Under the pieces are notes generated by a model that was given only the letters and a program-made list of their open reading frames with translations, had not been told where the DNA came from and ran no database searches. A stretch of 34,753 nucleotides of DNA from Clostridia bacterium (lineage in GTDB: Bacteria > Bacillota > Clostridia > Oscillospirales > CAG-272), in assembly GCA_017436885.1 (NCBI GenBank), contig JAFSCG010000030.1, positions 1-34,753 of the forward strand. The letters run 5' to 3'. Position 1 is the stretch's first letter. Every line of letters starts with the position of its first letter. Positions 24,355 to 32,441 of this stretch are shown here, one piece after another. A program made the translations under genes and the position numbers.

Positions 24355-24720
24355 TTACGCCTTTACGGTCTCGGCCTCGGGAGCGTTCTTCTTAACGCTC
24401 TCAACGCCGTTGAGGCAGCTTACCTTGGCCTTGTAGCCCTCGGAAACAGCAATTACCTCGCCGTTTCTTGCCTTCAGACGGAATCTGAACTCGCCGCTGT
24501 TATCGGTGTATACCTCAAACTTGGGGTGCTTAACTGCAACAACGTTCTCTGCGGTCTGATCCTCGATCTCGCCAACGCAGTTGTTCTTAACACTCTCGAT
24601 ACCCTTAAGGCATGCAGCCTCGGTGGTGTATACCTCGGATGTAGCGATAACCTCGCCGTTGCCTGCCTTAAGATCAAACTTGAAGCCGGTAGCGGTCTCT
24701 TTAACAACAAACTTTCCCAT
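24355..24720 (-). CDS. Tandem DUF1508 (YegP-like) small protein
   Basis: The start is ATG 24720, with AAAGGA upstream. The 121-residue protein consists of two copies of the DUF1508 unit: FKFDLKAGNGEVIATSEVYTTEAACLKGIESVKNNC and FRFRLKARNGEVIAVSEGYKAKVSCLNGVESVKKNA. YegP-type proteins are small alpha/beta proteins whose role is not known; in other bacteria they are often abundant or stress-related. It has its own strong promoter and terminator. The C-terminal tail is Ala/Glu/Val-rich. Confidence 0.9.
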   Translation of the reverse strand: MGKFVVKETATGFKFDLKAGNGEVIATSEVYTTEAACLKGIESVKNNCVGEIEDQTAENVVAVKHPKFEVYTDNSGEFRFRLKARNGEVIAVSEGYKAKVSCLNGVESVKKNAPEAETVKA

Positions 24721-24772
24721 GTTATTACGTCCTTTCAAAAATTATGCGGTGTTAACCGTCATTTATGCTTTG

Positions 24773-24801
24773 ATTTTATCATATAAAAGCATACTATTCA
24801 A
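24773..24801 (-). promoter_or_regulatory. Promoter of the DUF1508 gene
   Basis: TTGAAT (24796-24801) and TAAAAT (24773-24778) are 17 bases apart on the minus strand. Confidence 0.75.
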
Positions 24802-24861
24802 GCTTTTTTGGGATTTTTTTGCTTTTTTCAGACAAAAATATACGAATATTTGTTGCGGTGC

Positions 24862-24890
24862 TTGATAGTTTTGTGCGAACGTGTTAAAAT
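24862..24890 (+). promoter_or_regulatory. Promoter of the acyltransferase-deacetylase pair
   Basis: TTGATA (24862-24867) and TAAAAT (24885-24890) are 17 bases apart on the plus strand; GAAAGGTGA precedes the ATG at 24919. Confidence 0.75.
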
Positions 24891-24918
24891 AACCGTAACT
24901 ATCGAAAGGTGAACGCTT

Positions 24919-26220
24919 ATGAAGATAAAACAGATAAAGACCACTTACGAGAAGGCCTGTGCGGTGGAAAAGCCCGCCCACAAGCTTCCGAAAAGGCCAA
25001 ATATCCTTTTCCGTACCGTAATGCTTGCAGCATCTGTCCCCGACCTCTTGGCAACCCGCTTTACCTTTACCAAAAAGAGAATGGAGGAGGCGGGCGACGG
25101 TCCGTACCTTATTCTTATGAATCACTCCAGCTTTGTGGATCTGGAGATCGCTTCCTATATATTCTACCCGAACCCCCATTGCATCGTCAGCACCTTTGAC
25201 AGCTTTGTGGGCAAAAGCTGGCTGATGCGGCAGATAGGCTGCATTCCCACACAGAAGTTTGTCAGCGATATGACGCTTATAAAGGACATGAGCTACGCCA
25301 TAAAGGAAAAAAAGACGAACGTGCTGATGTTCCCCGAGGCAGGCTACAGCCTTGACGGACGCGCAACGCCCCTGCCGCGCAAAATGGGAATACTGCTGAA
25401 AAAGCTTGGCGTGCCCGTTATCTTTGTGAAGACCGAGGGCGCATTTACCCGCGACCCTCTGTATAATCTTCTGCAAAAACGCAAGGTAAAGGTGTCTGCC
25501 GAGGTCAGCTGTCTGCTTACCGCCGAGGAGGTAAAAAACAAGTCGGTATCCGAGATCGACGTTATCCTTGACGAGGCATTCTCCTTTGACGGCTTCAGAT
25601 GGCAGCAGGAGCAGGGAATCGAGATAAACGAGCCTTTCCGCGCCGACGGGCTTGAGCGCATACTGTATAAATGTGCATCCTGCGGTGCCGAGGGAAGCAC
25701 CGAGGGTAAGGGCACGGAATTTGTTTGCCACGCCTGCGGCAAGACATACGAGCTTACCCCTCTCGGCAAGCTTGAGGCAAAGGACGGCGATACTGTTTTC
25801 GACCACGTTCCCGATTGGTTCGATTGGCAAAGGGCAGAGGTGCGAAAAGAGGTGGAAAGCGGTGAGTATTCTCTTGACTGCGCCGTTGATATCGGCATAC
25901 TTGCGGACTACAAGGGGATCTACATGGTGGGAGACGGCCGCCTTAAGCATACCGCCGACGGCTTTGTGCTTGACGGCTGCGACGGCAAGCTGCATTACGA
26001 GCAAAGTCCCATCTGCTCCTACACCCTTAATTCCGAGTTCTATTTCTACGAGATAGGCGACGTTATATCCATCGGAAATGCGGAGCGGCTTTATTACTGC
26101 TTCCCCAAAAACGGCGAATCGGTTGCCAAGGCACGTCTTGCCGCCGAGGAGATATACAAAATAAAGATGCCACGCAGACGCGGCACAGTCGACAATAACA
26201 CCAAAGGAGAACAGCCATGA
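24919..26220 (+). CDS. PlsC-like acyltransferase with zinc ribbon and C-terminal extension
   Basis: The 433-residue protein has an N-terminal lysophospholipid acyltransferase-like domain (about 25-225) with the catalytic H-x4-D motif NHSSFVD (His69, Asp74) and FPEAGYSLDGR at 138-148, a variant of the usual FPEGTRS. A four-cysteine zinc ribbon follows (Cys252, 255, 270, 273), then a domain of about 150 residues of unknown fold. It probably transfers acyl groups to lysophosphatidate or a related glycerophospholipid or glycan. The extension and ribbon are not part of standard PlsC. The stop overlaps the next start as ATGA. Confidence 0.85.
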   Translation: MKIKQIKTTYEKACAVEKPAHKLPKRPNILFRTVMLAASVPDLLATRFTFTKKRMEEAGDGPYLILMNHSSFVDLEIASYIFYPNPHCIVSTFDSFVGKSWLMRQIGCIPTQKFVSDMTLIKDMSYAIKEKKTNVLMFPEAGYSLDGRATPLPRKMGILLKKLGVPVIFVKTEGAFTRDPLYNLLQKRKVKVSAEVSCLLTAEEVKNKSVSEIDVILDEAFSFDGFRWQQEQGIEINEPFRADGLERILYKCASCGAEGSTEGKGTEFVCHACGKTYELTPLGKLEAKDGDTVFDHVPDWFDWQRAEVRKEVESGEYSLDCAVDIGILADYKGIYMVGDGRLKHTADGFVLDGCDGKLHYEQSPICSYTLNSEFYFYEIGDVISIGNAERLYYCFPKNGESVAKARLAAEEIYKIKMPRRRGTVDNNTKGEQP

Positions 26221-27041
26221 AAATGAGATTGAAAGACGGAAAGACCAAGGTCCTTACCCTCAGCTACGACGACGGCGTGGTTCAGGATATCAGGCTGATG
26301 GAAATAATGAACAAGTACGGTCTTAAGTGTACGTTCAATATCAATTCGGGCGCATATGCGCCCGAGGATAAGGTGCGCGAAAGCTTTTCGGGAAGAATGA
26401 AGCCCTCGGAGGCCATGGCGCTTTATGCGAACTCGGTACACGAGATCGCCGTGCACGCTTATACCCATCCTTTCCTTGAAAAATTGGACAACACGGAGAT
26501 CATCTACGAGATAACGGAGGACAGAAAGGATATAGAAAGCAGGTACGGAGTTATAGCAAGGGGTATGGCCTATCCTTACGGAACCTATGACAAAAGGGTA
26601 ATGGACGTTATCGAAAAATGCGGCATCGTATATTCAAGGACCGTTAGATCCACGGAAAAGTTCGCATTCCCCGAGAATTGGCTGGAGCTTCACCCCACCT
26701 GCCATCATAATAACCTAAGGCTCATGGAGCTTGCAAAGCGTTTCGTGGAATCGCCAAGCAAGTACGGAAACCCGGAGATGTTCTACCTGTGGGGACACAG
26801 CTACGAGTTCGATAATAACGATAACTGGGAGGTTATCGAGCGTTTTGCCGAATACGTCGGCGGCCGCGAGCATATCTGGTACGCTACCAATATCGAGATA
26901 TACGATTACGTTAAGGCTTACGAGGCTCTGCACACTTCATACGATAAAAAGACCGTTTATAACCCCTCAGTGATCGACGTGTGGTTTGAAAGCAAGGGCA
27001 AGGTCCATTGCGTAAAGGCAGGGGAAACGTTGAGGTTATAA
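26217..27041 (+). CDS. Polysaccharide deacetylase family (NodB-like) protein
   Basis: The 274-residue protein has the NodB-domain motifs: LSYDDG with Asp18 and Asp19 (catalytic base and metal ligand), HAYTHP with metal ligands His80 and His84, and RGMAYPYGTYD. CE4 enzymes remove N- or O-acetyl groups from glycans such as peptidoglycan or chitin oligomers. There is no signal peptide or membrane span, so it should be cytosolic, unlike most peptidoglycan deacetylases. It is translationally coupled to the acyltransferase, suggesting a shared lipid-linked or glycan substrate. Confidence 0.9.
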   Translation: MKMRLKDGKTKVLTLSYDDGVVQDIRLMEIMNKYGLKCTFNINSGAYAPEDKVRESFSGRMKPSEAMALYANSVHEIAVHAYTHPFLEKLDNTEIIYEITEDRKDIESRYGVIARGMAYPYGTYDKRVMDVIEKCGIVYSRTVRSTEKFAFPENWLELHPTCHHNNLRLMELAKRFVESPSKYGNPEMFYLWGHSYEFDNNDNWEVIERFAEYVGGREHIWYATNIEIYDYVKAYEALHTSYDKKTVYNPSVIDVWFESKGKVHCVKAGETLRL

Positions 27042-27046
27042 ATGAG

Positions 27047-27091
27047 AATGCCGTCTTCCGTTTAGCGTGAAGACGGCATTTTTATCATTTT
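27047..27091 (+). terminator. Intrinsic terminator after the deacetylase gene
   Basis: AATGCCGTCTTC pairs perfectly with GAAGACGGCATT (12 bp) and is followed by TTTATCATTTT. It begins 6 bases after the stop and separates two convergent genes. Confidence 0.9.
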
Positions 27092-27470
27092 ATTCTCCGA
27101 AATAATCGTCCTTTTCGAGCACGAGAGCGCAGCTGCAACCGCCTTCGCCATCGCCCGCAAGCTCCATATCTTTAACGCGCCAACCCTTTTCAAGGTATTT
27201 TGTGTTTACGGCATCTCTGAATTTGTTATCGCCCCAGCCCAAGCAAAAACGCTGGCGCTTTACGGGCGTGCCGCGCAGGAGATAGTCAGTGGTTACACCG
27301 AAGATATCCGCAAGCAGAGGAAGCAACGTGATATCGGGATATCCGCCTGCGTTTTCCCATTTGCTTACGGCTCTGTCCGAAACGTCTAATTTTTCGGCAA
27401 GTGCCGCTTGGGTGAGCTCTGCTCTTTTTCTCAGGTCTGCAAGTCTGGTTCCAAAATCGTTAATACTCAT
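27090..27470 (-). CDS. XRE-family transcriptional regulator
   Basis: The 126-residue protein starts with a Cro/C1-type helix-turn-helix (about 8-66, RLADLRKRAELTQAALAEKLDVSDRAVSKWENAGGYPDITLLPLLADIFGVTTDYLL). A C-terminal domain of about 55 residues contains WGDNKFRDAVNTKYLEKGWRVKDMELAG and ends in CSCALVLEKDD, resembling a small ligand or effector domain. GGAGGTG precedes the start. The target is unknown; it faces away from the acyl-CoA ligase gene and could control it or itself. Confidence 0.88.
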   Translation of the reverse strand: MSINDFGTRLADLRKRAELTQAALAEKLDVSDRAVSKWENAGGYPDITLLPLLADIFGVTTDYLLRGTPVKRQRFCLGWGDNKFRDAVNTKYLEKGWRVKDMELAGDGEGGCSCALVLEKDDYFGE

Positions 27471-27497
27471 TTTCGCACCTCCGTTCGTTGTGCTTTT

Positions 27498-27526
27498 ATT
27501 GTAGCATACCTTTTTGATTTTCGCAA
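27498..27526 (-). promoter_or_regulatory. Promoter of the XRE regulator
   Basis: TTGCGA (27521-27526) and TACAAT (27498-27503) are 17 bases apart on the minus strand. Confidence 0.7.
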
Positions 27527-27629
27527 CAAACGCTTATTTGATATTTTGCGGCGTGGGTGTTCCAAAAAATCAACCGAGAGTAGAGTGAAAACAAAAACGC
27601 AGTTTCTTGCGATAGTTCTTGCAAAATGA

Positions 27630-27658
27630 TTGACAAAGCGACAAAAAAGTGTTACCAT
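27630..27658 (+). promoter_or_regulatory. Promoter of the acyl-CoA ligase gene
   Basis: TTGACA (27630-27635) and TACCAT (27653-27658) are 17 bases apart on the plus strand. It rules out any ligase start upstream of about 27665. Confidence 0.8.
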
Positions 27659-27698
27659 ATTTTTAATTATCTATTACGCTTACACCGAGGATCAGAAA

Positions 27699-29332
27699 AT
27701 GCCCATTACCGAATTTCTTGAAAAAAACGCAAGGCTTTACCCTAACGACGTTGCGCTTGTTGAGGTAAATCCCGAAATAAGTCAGAAGCGCCCATCCACT
27801 TGGCGCGAATACAGCCTTATCGAATCCGCCCCCGGCGGAAAATACCGCCGCGAGATCACCTGGCGCGACTTTGATACCAAGGCAAACCGATTTGCAAATC
27901 TCCTGCTCACCCGCGGAGTGAAAAAGGGAGATAAGGTTGCGGTCCTTCTCATGAACTGCCTTGAGTGGCTTCCCATATACTTCGGCATCCTTAAAATGGG
28001 AGCTCTTGCGGTTCCCATGAACTACCGCTACACCTCCGATGAGATCAAGTACTGCCTTGACCTTTCCAATTCTTCGGTGCTTGTTTTCGGCCCCGAGTTT
28101 ACCGGTCGCGTTGAGGCAATCGTTGATAAGCTTACGGACATCAAGCACATGTTCTACGTTGGAAACGACGTTCCCCCATTTGCCGACAATTACGGCGAGA
28201 TGGTGAACTACTGCTCCTCCGTTGCTCCCGCAGTTGAGATCACAGATGACGACGATGCCGCCATCTATTTCTCCTCGGGTACTACGGGATTTCCCAAGGC
28301 GATACTGCACTCTCACCGCGCTCTCGTGTCCTCCGCAAAGACCGAGCAGGCGCACCACGGACAAACGAAGGACGACGTTTTCCTTTGCATTCCTCCCCTT
28401 TATCACACGGGAGCGAAGATGCATTGGTTCGGCAGCCTGCTTTCGGGCAGCCGTGCGGTCCTTCTCCGCGGCGTAAAGCCCGAGTGGGTAATGCGCTGTG
28501 CAAGCGACGAGGGCGCTACCATCGTATGGCTCCTTGTGCCGTGGGTGCAGGACATTCTTGATGCTCTCGATGCGGGTACCATAACCCTCAACGAGTACGA
28601 GCTTGACCGTTGGCGTCTTATGCACATCGGCGCACAGCCCGTTCCTCCAAGCCTTATAACTCGCTGGCTCAAGGTATTTCCAAAGCATCAGTACGATACC
28701 AACTACGGTCTTTCCGAGTCCATCGGTCCCGGTTGCGTTCACCTTGGCGTGGAAAATATACATAAGGTGGGAGCTATTGGCAAAGCGGGCTACCTTTGGG
28801 AGACCAAGGTGGTTGACGACCACGGCAACGAGGTCCGCGACGGCGAGGTCGGCGAGCTTGCTGTCAAGGGTCCCGGCGTTATGAAGTGCTATTATAAGAA
28901 CTCCGTTGCCACAAACGAGATACTTAAGGACGGCTGGCTTTACACGGGCGATATGGCAAAGCTGGACGAGGACGGATTTATCTACCTTGTTGACCGCAAG
29001 AAGGACGTTATCATCACCGGCGGTGAGAACCTTTACCCCGTGCAGATCGAGGATTTCCTCCGTGCCCACGAGAAGATAAAGGACGTTGCCGTTATCGGTC
29101 TGCCCGACGAACGCCTTGGCGAGATAGCTGCCGCTATTATCGAGATAAAGGAAGGCGAGAGCGCCACCGAAGCGGAGATAAACGAATTTTGCATGGGCAT
29201 GCCCCGCTACAAGCGCCCCCGCAAGATCATTTTCGCGGAGGTTCCCGCAATCCCACAGGAAAGATAGAAAAGCCCAAGCTCCGCGAGAAATACTGCGGAG
29301 GCAGGCTTGTTGAAAAGCAGATCAAGGGATAA
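27699..29332 (+). pseudogene. AMP-forming acyl-CoA ligase, frameshifted near its C terminus
   Basis: The start ATG 27699 has GAGG upstream and lies after the promoter. The frame encodes an adenylate-forming ligase: YFSSGTTGFPKAILHSH (P-loop), YGLSESIGP, DGWLYTGDMAKLDEDGFIYLVDRKKDVIITGGENLYP and the mobile C-terminal domain. At about 29241-29246 the run CCC seems to have lost one C. The original frame continues as AIPQER and stops at 29267, whereas the +1-restored frame reads RNPTGKIEKPKLREKYCGG and ends at a TAA at 29330-29332. Restored length is 544 residues, normal for the family. The truncated form lacks the A10 motif with the catalytic lysine. The acyl substrate cannot be told. Confidence 0.88.
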
Positions 29333-29364
29333 TTATTGCCAAAAGGCAGAAAGGATATGATATT

Positions 29365-30336
29365 ATGACTTGGTTGATATTGACCGCACTTACCGCATTG
29401 GTTCTGTTTGTTGTTTTCGGCGTTACGAAAACGGGCTGGCGCAGGAATAAAAAGCAGTGGCTTGCTCTCCTTGGTATCGTTTGGCTTCTGTTTGGCTCTA
29501 TTGCAAAGGTACCCACCGGTCATACGGGTATCCTTGTTACCTTCGGCGCAGTCGAGGACACCACCTACGAAGCGGGCATACACTTCAAGCTTCCCATTCA
29601 GGACGTCGTTGTAATGGACAACCGCACCCAGAAGGCGCTTCTGCAGCTTAAGTGCTTCTCAAGCGACATTCAGGAGGTTTCCGTAAACTATTCCATCAAC
29701 TATCAGATAGAAAAGGAAAACGCACAGACCATCTATAAGACCATCGGAGAAAAGTATTACGAGGTCGTTATGGAGCCCCGCATCCACGAGGCTGTAAGAA
29801 GCGTTATCTCCAAGTACAGCGCAGAGAACCTTATCGAGAGCCGCGATCAGCTCTCCGTTCGTATCACCGAGATACTTGAAAAGGAGCTTGGCGCCTATAA
29901 CATCGTGGTAGTAAACACCGCCATTGAGGATCTTGACTTCTCCGATGCGTTCACAAACGCAGTTGAGGAAAAGCAGGTCGCACAGCAGAACTACCTGAAG
30001 GCGCAGACCGAGCAGGAGCAGAAGATCATGGAGCAGGAGGCGACCGCCGAGCGAGATGAGATCGCCGCAAAGGCCGCCGCAGAGGTTGCCCGTATTCAGG
30101 CGGAGGCAGATGCCGAGGTAATGAAGATCCAGGCAGACGCGGCAGAGTATGCGGGTCAGCGCGACGCCGCCATAAACAAGGCTATTGCCGATACTCTTAC
30201 CGAGGTCCTCATCAAGTATTACGAGATACAGCGTTGGGACGGTAAGCTTCCCGAGTACTTCGTTTCCGGAACCGAGGGCGTGCTTCCCATTCTCGGAAGC
30301 CTTCCCACCGAGAACGCCGCAGAACCTGTAGAATAA
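29365..30336 (+). CDS. SPFH/prohibitin-domain membrane protein
   Basis: The 323-residue protein has two hydrophobic segments near the N terminus (about 1-20 and 32-48), then an SPFH/band-7 domain (about 50-215, VPTGHTGILVTFGAVEDTTYEAGIHFKLPIQDV). A long Ala/Glu/Gln-rich coiled coil (about 215-275) follows. SPFH proteins form ring-like membrane scaffolds and influence protease activity and membrane domains. It resembles prohibitin/HflC-type members rather than flotillin. It starts 32 bases after the restored ligase stop and may be co-transcribed with it; AAAGGATATGATATT before the ATG contains the ribosome site. Confidence 0.9.
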   Translation: MTWLILTALTALVLFVVFGVTKTGWRRNKKQWLALLGIVWLLFGSIAKVPTGHTGILVTFGAVEDTTYEAGIHFKLPIQDVVVMDNRTQKALLQLKCFSSDIQEVSVNYSINYQIEKENAQTIYKTIGEKYYEVVMEPRIHEAVRSVISKYSAENLIESRDQLSVRITEILEKELGAYNIVVVNTAIEDLDFSDAFTNAVEEKQVAQQNYLKAQTEQEQKIMEQEATAERDEIAAKAAAEVARIQAEADAEVMKIQADAAEYAGQRDAAINKAIADTLTEVLIKYYEIQRWDGKLPEYFVSGTEGVLPILGSLPTENAAEPVE

Positions 30337-30343
30337 CGTAAAA

Positions 30344-30394
30344 AACGGCTTGAATACCCGATTGCAACCGTCGGTTGCGGGTTTTCAAGCCGTT
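30344..30394 (+). terminator. Branched hairpin terminator after the SPFH gene
   Basis: AACGGCTTGAA-ACCCG pairs with CGGGT-TTCAAGCCGTT, with a small inner stem GCAACCG/CGGTTGC. A T-rich stretch (GTATTTTTCGGTATTTTGG) follows. Confidence 0.7.
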
Positions 30395-30455
30395 GTTGGT
30401 AGTATTTTTCGGTATTTTGGTGTATTATCAAAGCATCAAATCAACGGAGGAAAAT

Positions 30456-31052
30456 ATGAAGCTGCACGAAAAGATCTATTATCTCCGCAAAAAGGCGGGT
30501 TATTCACAGGAGGAAATGGCGGAAAAGCTCGGCGTTTCCCGTCAGGCGGTCAGCAAGTGGGAAACGGGTGAGGCAGTTCCCGAGCTTGCCAAGTTCACCG
30601 CCATTGCAAAGCTGTTCGACGTTACCACCGATTGGCTGCTGAAGGACGACGACAGCGAGCCTCGGTTTGCCGATGCCTCGAAATCGGAGGAGGGAACGAG
30701 CTCCGCGCCTCGCGTTGCCGACGAGATCTCCGACGGAGTTATGAGCATCATCTCAAAGCTGTGGCGCACGTATGGTTGGCTTATCGGCGTGGTGCTTATG
30801 ATAGGCGGCGTGGGAATGCTCCTTGTTGCTGCCGTCGGAATGGTCGCGTTTGTAAATATGGGGAAAACGGCGGAAAATATGTTCGATATTTTTGACGGAG
30901 GCTTTGGCTTCGGAGGTCATACCGACGTGATCCACGGAATGACAAGCACGGTTTCCGGTGTGCCCGTTGTGGGAATGATCATCGGCGCGCTGATATTCGT
31001 TGCAGGTCTTGTGCTGGTCATAGTGCACAGGAAAAAGTACGGAAAGAAGTAA
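30456..31052 (+). CDS. Membrane-anchored XRE-family regulator
   Basis: The start is ATG 30456, with GGAGG six bases upstream; the longer frame before it overlaps the upstream terminator. The 198-residue protein has an N-terminal Cro/C1 helix-turn-helix (about 1-62, YSQEEMAEKLGVSRQAVSKWETGEAVPELAKF), an acidic Ser-rich linker, and two membrane spans (about 109-134 and 170-192), the second followed by HRKKYGKK. The DNA-binding domain would be cytosolic and tied to the membrane, suggesting that the membrane part senses a signal or partner. The target is unknown. Confidence 0.88.
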   Translation: MKLHEKIYYLRKKAGYSQEEMAEKLGVSRQAVSKWETGEAVPELAKFTAIAKLFDVTTDWLLKDDDSEPRFADASKSEEGTSSAPRVADEISDGVMSIISKLWRTYGWLIGVVLMIGGVGMLLVAAVGMVAFVNMGKTAENMFDIFDGGFGFGGHTDVIHGMTSTVSGVPVVGMIIGALIFVAGLVLVIVHRKKYGKK

Positions 31053-31060
31053 TAGAGGAG

Positions 31061-31097
31061 GGGGTAAAGAAACTTGCTTTTCTTTACCCCTTTGCAT
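31061..31097 (+). terminator. Intrinsic terminator after the membrane XRE gene
   Basis: GGGGTAAAGAA pairs perfectly with TTCTTTACCCC (31061-31071 with 31080-31090), followed by TTTGCATTTT. Confidence 0.9.
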
Positions 31098-31149
31098 TTT
31101 AAACCGAATTTTTACGGAAATATTTAAACCCGAATTATAATGCTATCCA

Positions 31150-31178
31150 TAGACTTTTCCGTTCGGATAATGTATACT
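31150..31178 (+). promoter_or_regulatory. Possible promoter of the glycosidase gene
   Basis: TAGACT (31150-31155) and TATACT (31173-31178) are 17 bases apart. The weak -35 suggests an activator; the spacer holds TTTTCCGTT, similar to a motif upstream of the URO-D gene. Confidence 0.5.
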
Positions 31179-31234
31179 GTACTTGTGACAAGCATTTTAC
31201 CGATTTGTATACTAACAAAGGAAAGGGAATAAAT

Positions 31235-32356
31235 ATGGAAAAATGGTCAAAAGAAAAAGCCTGGCAGTGGTATAACTCGCGTCCTTGGATCCGCGGATTT
31301 AATTTTGTGCCTTCCGATTGCTCCGGTTGGGTGGAAATGTGGCAGGAGTATAACCACGCCGAGAAGGTGGAAACCATTCGTCGCGAGCTTGCCCTTGCGA
31401 AGCAGATAGGCTTCAATGCCGTGCGTCAGTTCCTTGCTTTTGACGTTTGGATGTATCAGCGCGAAAGCTTTCTTAAAAACGTTGAGGAATTTCTTTCCAT
31501 TGCCGCCGAAAACGGACTCGGTGTTCTTTTCGTACTTATCAGCGACGGCGGAAGACCCAAAAAGAAGCCCGAGTTCGGTGAGATTAATAACGGTCTGTTC
31601 CACGGCTCCTTTACCAATGATTATAAAATGATCCCGGGTATATTCCCCTCCACGGAGCCTCCGTCGCCTCCCGTAACGGGCGTAAAGCACGAGCCGCTCT
31701 ACAGCCCCGTTGACGAGCCCGAGCTTGCGGAAAAATTTTATCAGTACGTAGACGATCTTGCAAGCCGCTATGCAAAGGACGAGCGAGTCATCGTTTGGAA
31801 TATATGGAACGAGCCCGGTAACAGCTCCAGAGGAACGCTCAGCGTTCCCCACATGAAGCGCGCATTTGAGATCTTCCGTTCCTATGATCCCATTCAGCCG
31901 CTCTGCGCCGACGTTTGGAGAATGCCAAAGTCAAACGTCCTCACCGAAGAGGAGACCATTGCCCTTGAGCTTTCGGATATCATAAGCTATCACGATTACG
32001 GCTCTATCGATCACTCCGTAAGAGTTATCGACTTCCTCCGTCAGTACGACAGACCCATGCTTAACACCGAGTGGCTGCACAGAGTTCAGCACAACAACGT
32101 GGCGACTCACCTGCCCATTTATTACAACAACAATATCGGCGTATTCAACTGGGGCTTTGTAAACGGCAAGTTCAGAGGACACGAGCCGTGGGAGGCTTGC
32201 TGGATACGTTATACGAGAGGCGAAAAGCTGGATATCTACAAATGGCAGCACGACCTGCTTCGTCCCAATTACCGCCCCTACGACCCCGAGGAGATCCAAA
32301 AGTTCTCCATGTACGCATCCATGGCGGATAAGAAGTTTGAAGAAAAGAATAAATAA
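31235..32356 (+). CDS. Clan GH-A glycoside hydrolase (GH5-like), cytosolic
   Basis: The start ATG 31235 follows AAAGGAAAGGGAA. The 373-residue protein is a (beta/alpha)8-barrel hydrolase. VWNIWNEPGNSS places the acid/base Glu193 after the clan-typical Asn, and MLNTEWLHR places the nucleophile Glu279 at the end of a later strand. ISYHDYG between them fits the conserved His-x-Tyr region. No signal peptide is seen, so it should act on imported oligosaccharides or glycosides. The exact family and substrate are not clear; relatives are often annotated as xylanase or cellulase without proof. It is convergent with a URO-D gene and near an AraC regulator. Confidence 0.85.
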   Translation: MEKWSKEKAWQWYNSRPWIRGFNFVPSDCSGWVEMWQEYNHAEKVETIRRELALAKQIGFNAVRQFLAFDVWMYQRESFLKNVEEFLSIAAENGLGVLFVLISDGGRPKKKPEFGEINNGLFHGSFTNDYKMIPGIFPSTEPPSPPVTGVKHEPLYSPVDEPELAEKFYQYVDDLASRYAKDERVIVWNIWNEPGNSSRGTLSVPHMKRAFEIFRSYDPIQPLCADVWRMPKSNVLTEEETIALELSDIISYHDYGSIDHSVRVIDFLRQYDRPMLNTEWLHRVQHNNVATHLPIYYNNNIGVFNWGFVNGKFRGHEPWEACWIRYTRGEKLDIYKWQHDLLRPNYRPYDPEEIQKFSMYASMADKKFEEKNK

Positions 32357-32361
32357 AATGT

Positions 32362-32384
32362 CGGCGGGAGCAATGCTCCCGCCG
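32362..32384. terminator. Hairpin between convergent glycosidase and URO-D genes
   Basis: CGGCGGGAGC-aat-GCTCCCGCCG is a 10-bp perfect GC stem 5 bases after the glycosidase stop. T-rich sequence follows only after about 8 bases, so efficiency is uncertain. Confidence 0.65.
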
Positions 32385-32441
32385 ATCTCTGTTATTTTCG
32401 GTCTTTTCTGTTGTGTGGCAAAAGGAAATACAAATATTCGA

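Noticed and set aside
27630..27698. Upstream extension of the acyl-CoA ligase (MTKRQKS...)
   Set aside because: It lies inside the promoter; the ATG at 27699 has GAGG and matches the family's N terminus.
30375..30455. Upstream extension of the membrane XRE regulator
   Set aside because: It overlaps the preceding terminator, and GGAGG stands just before the ATG at 30456.
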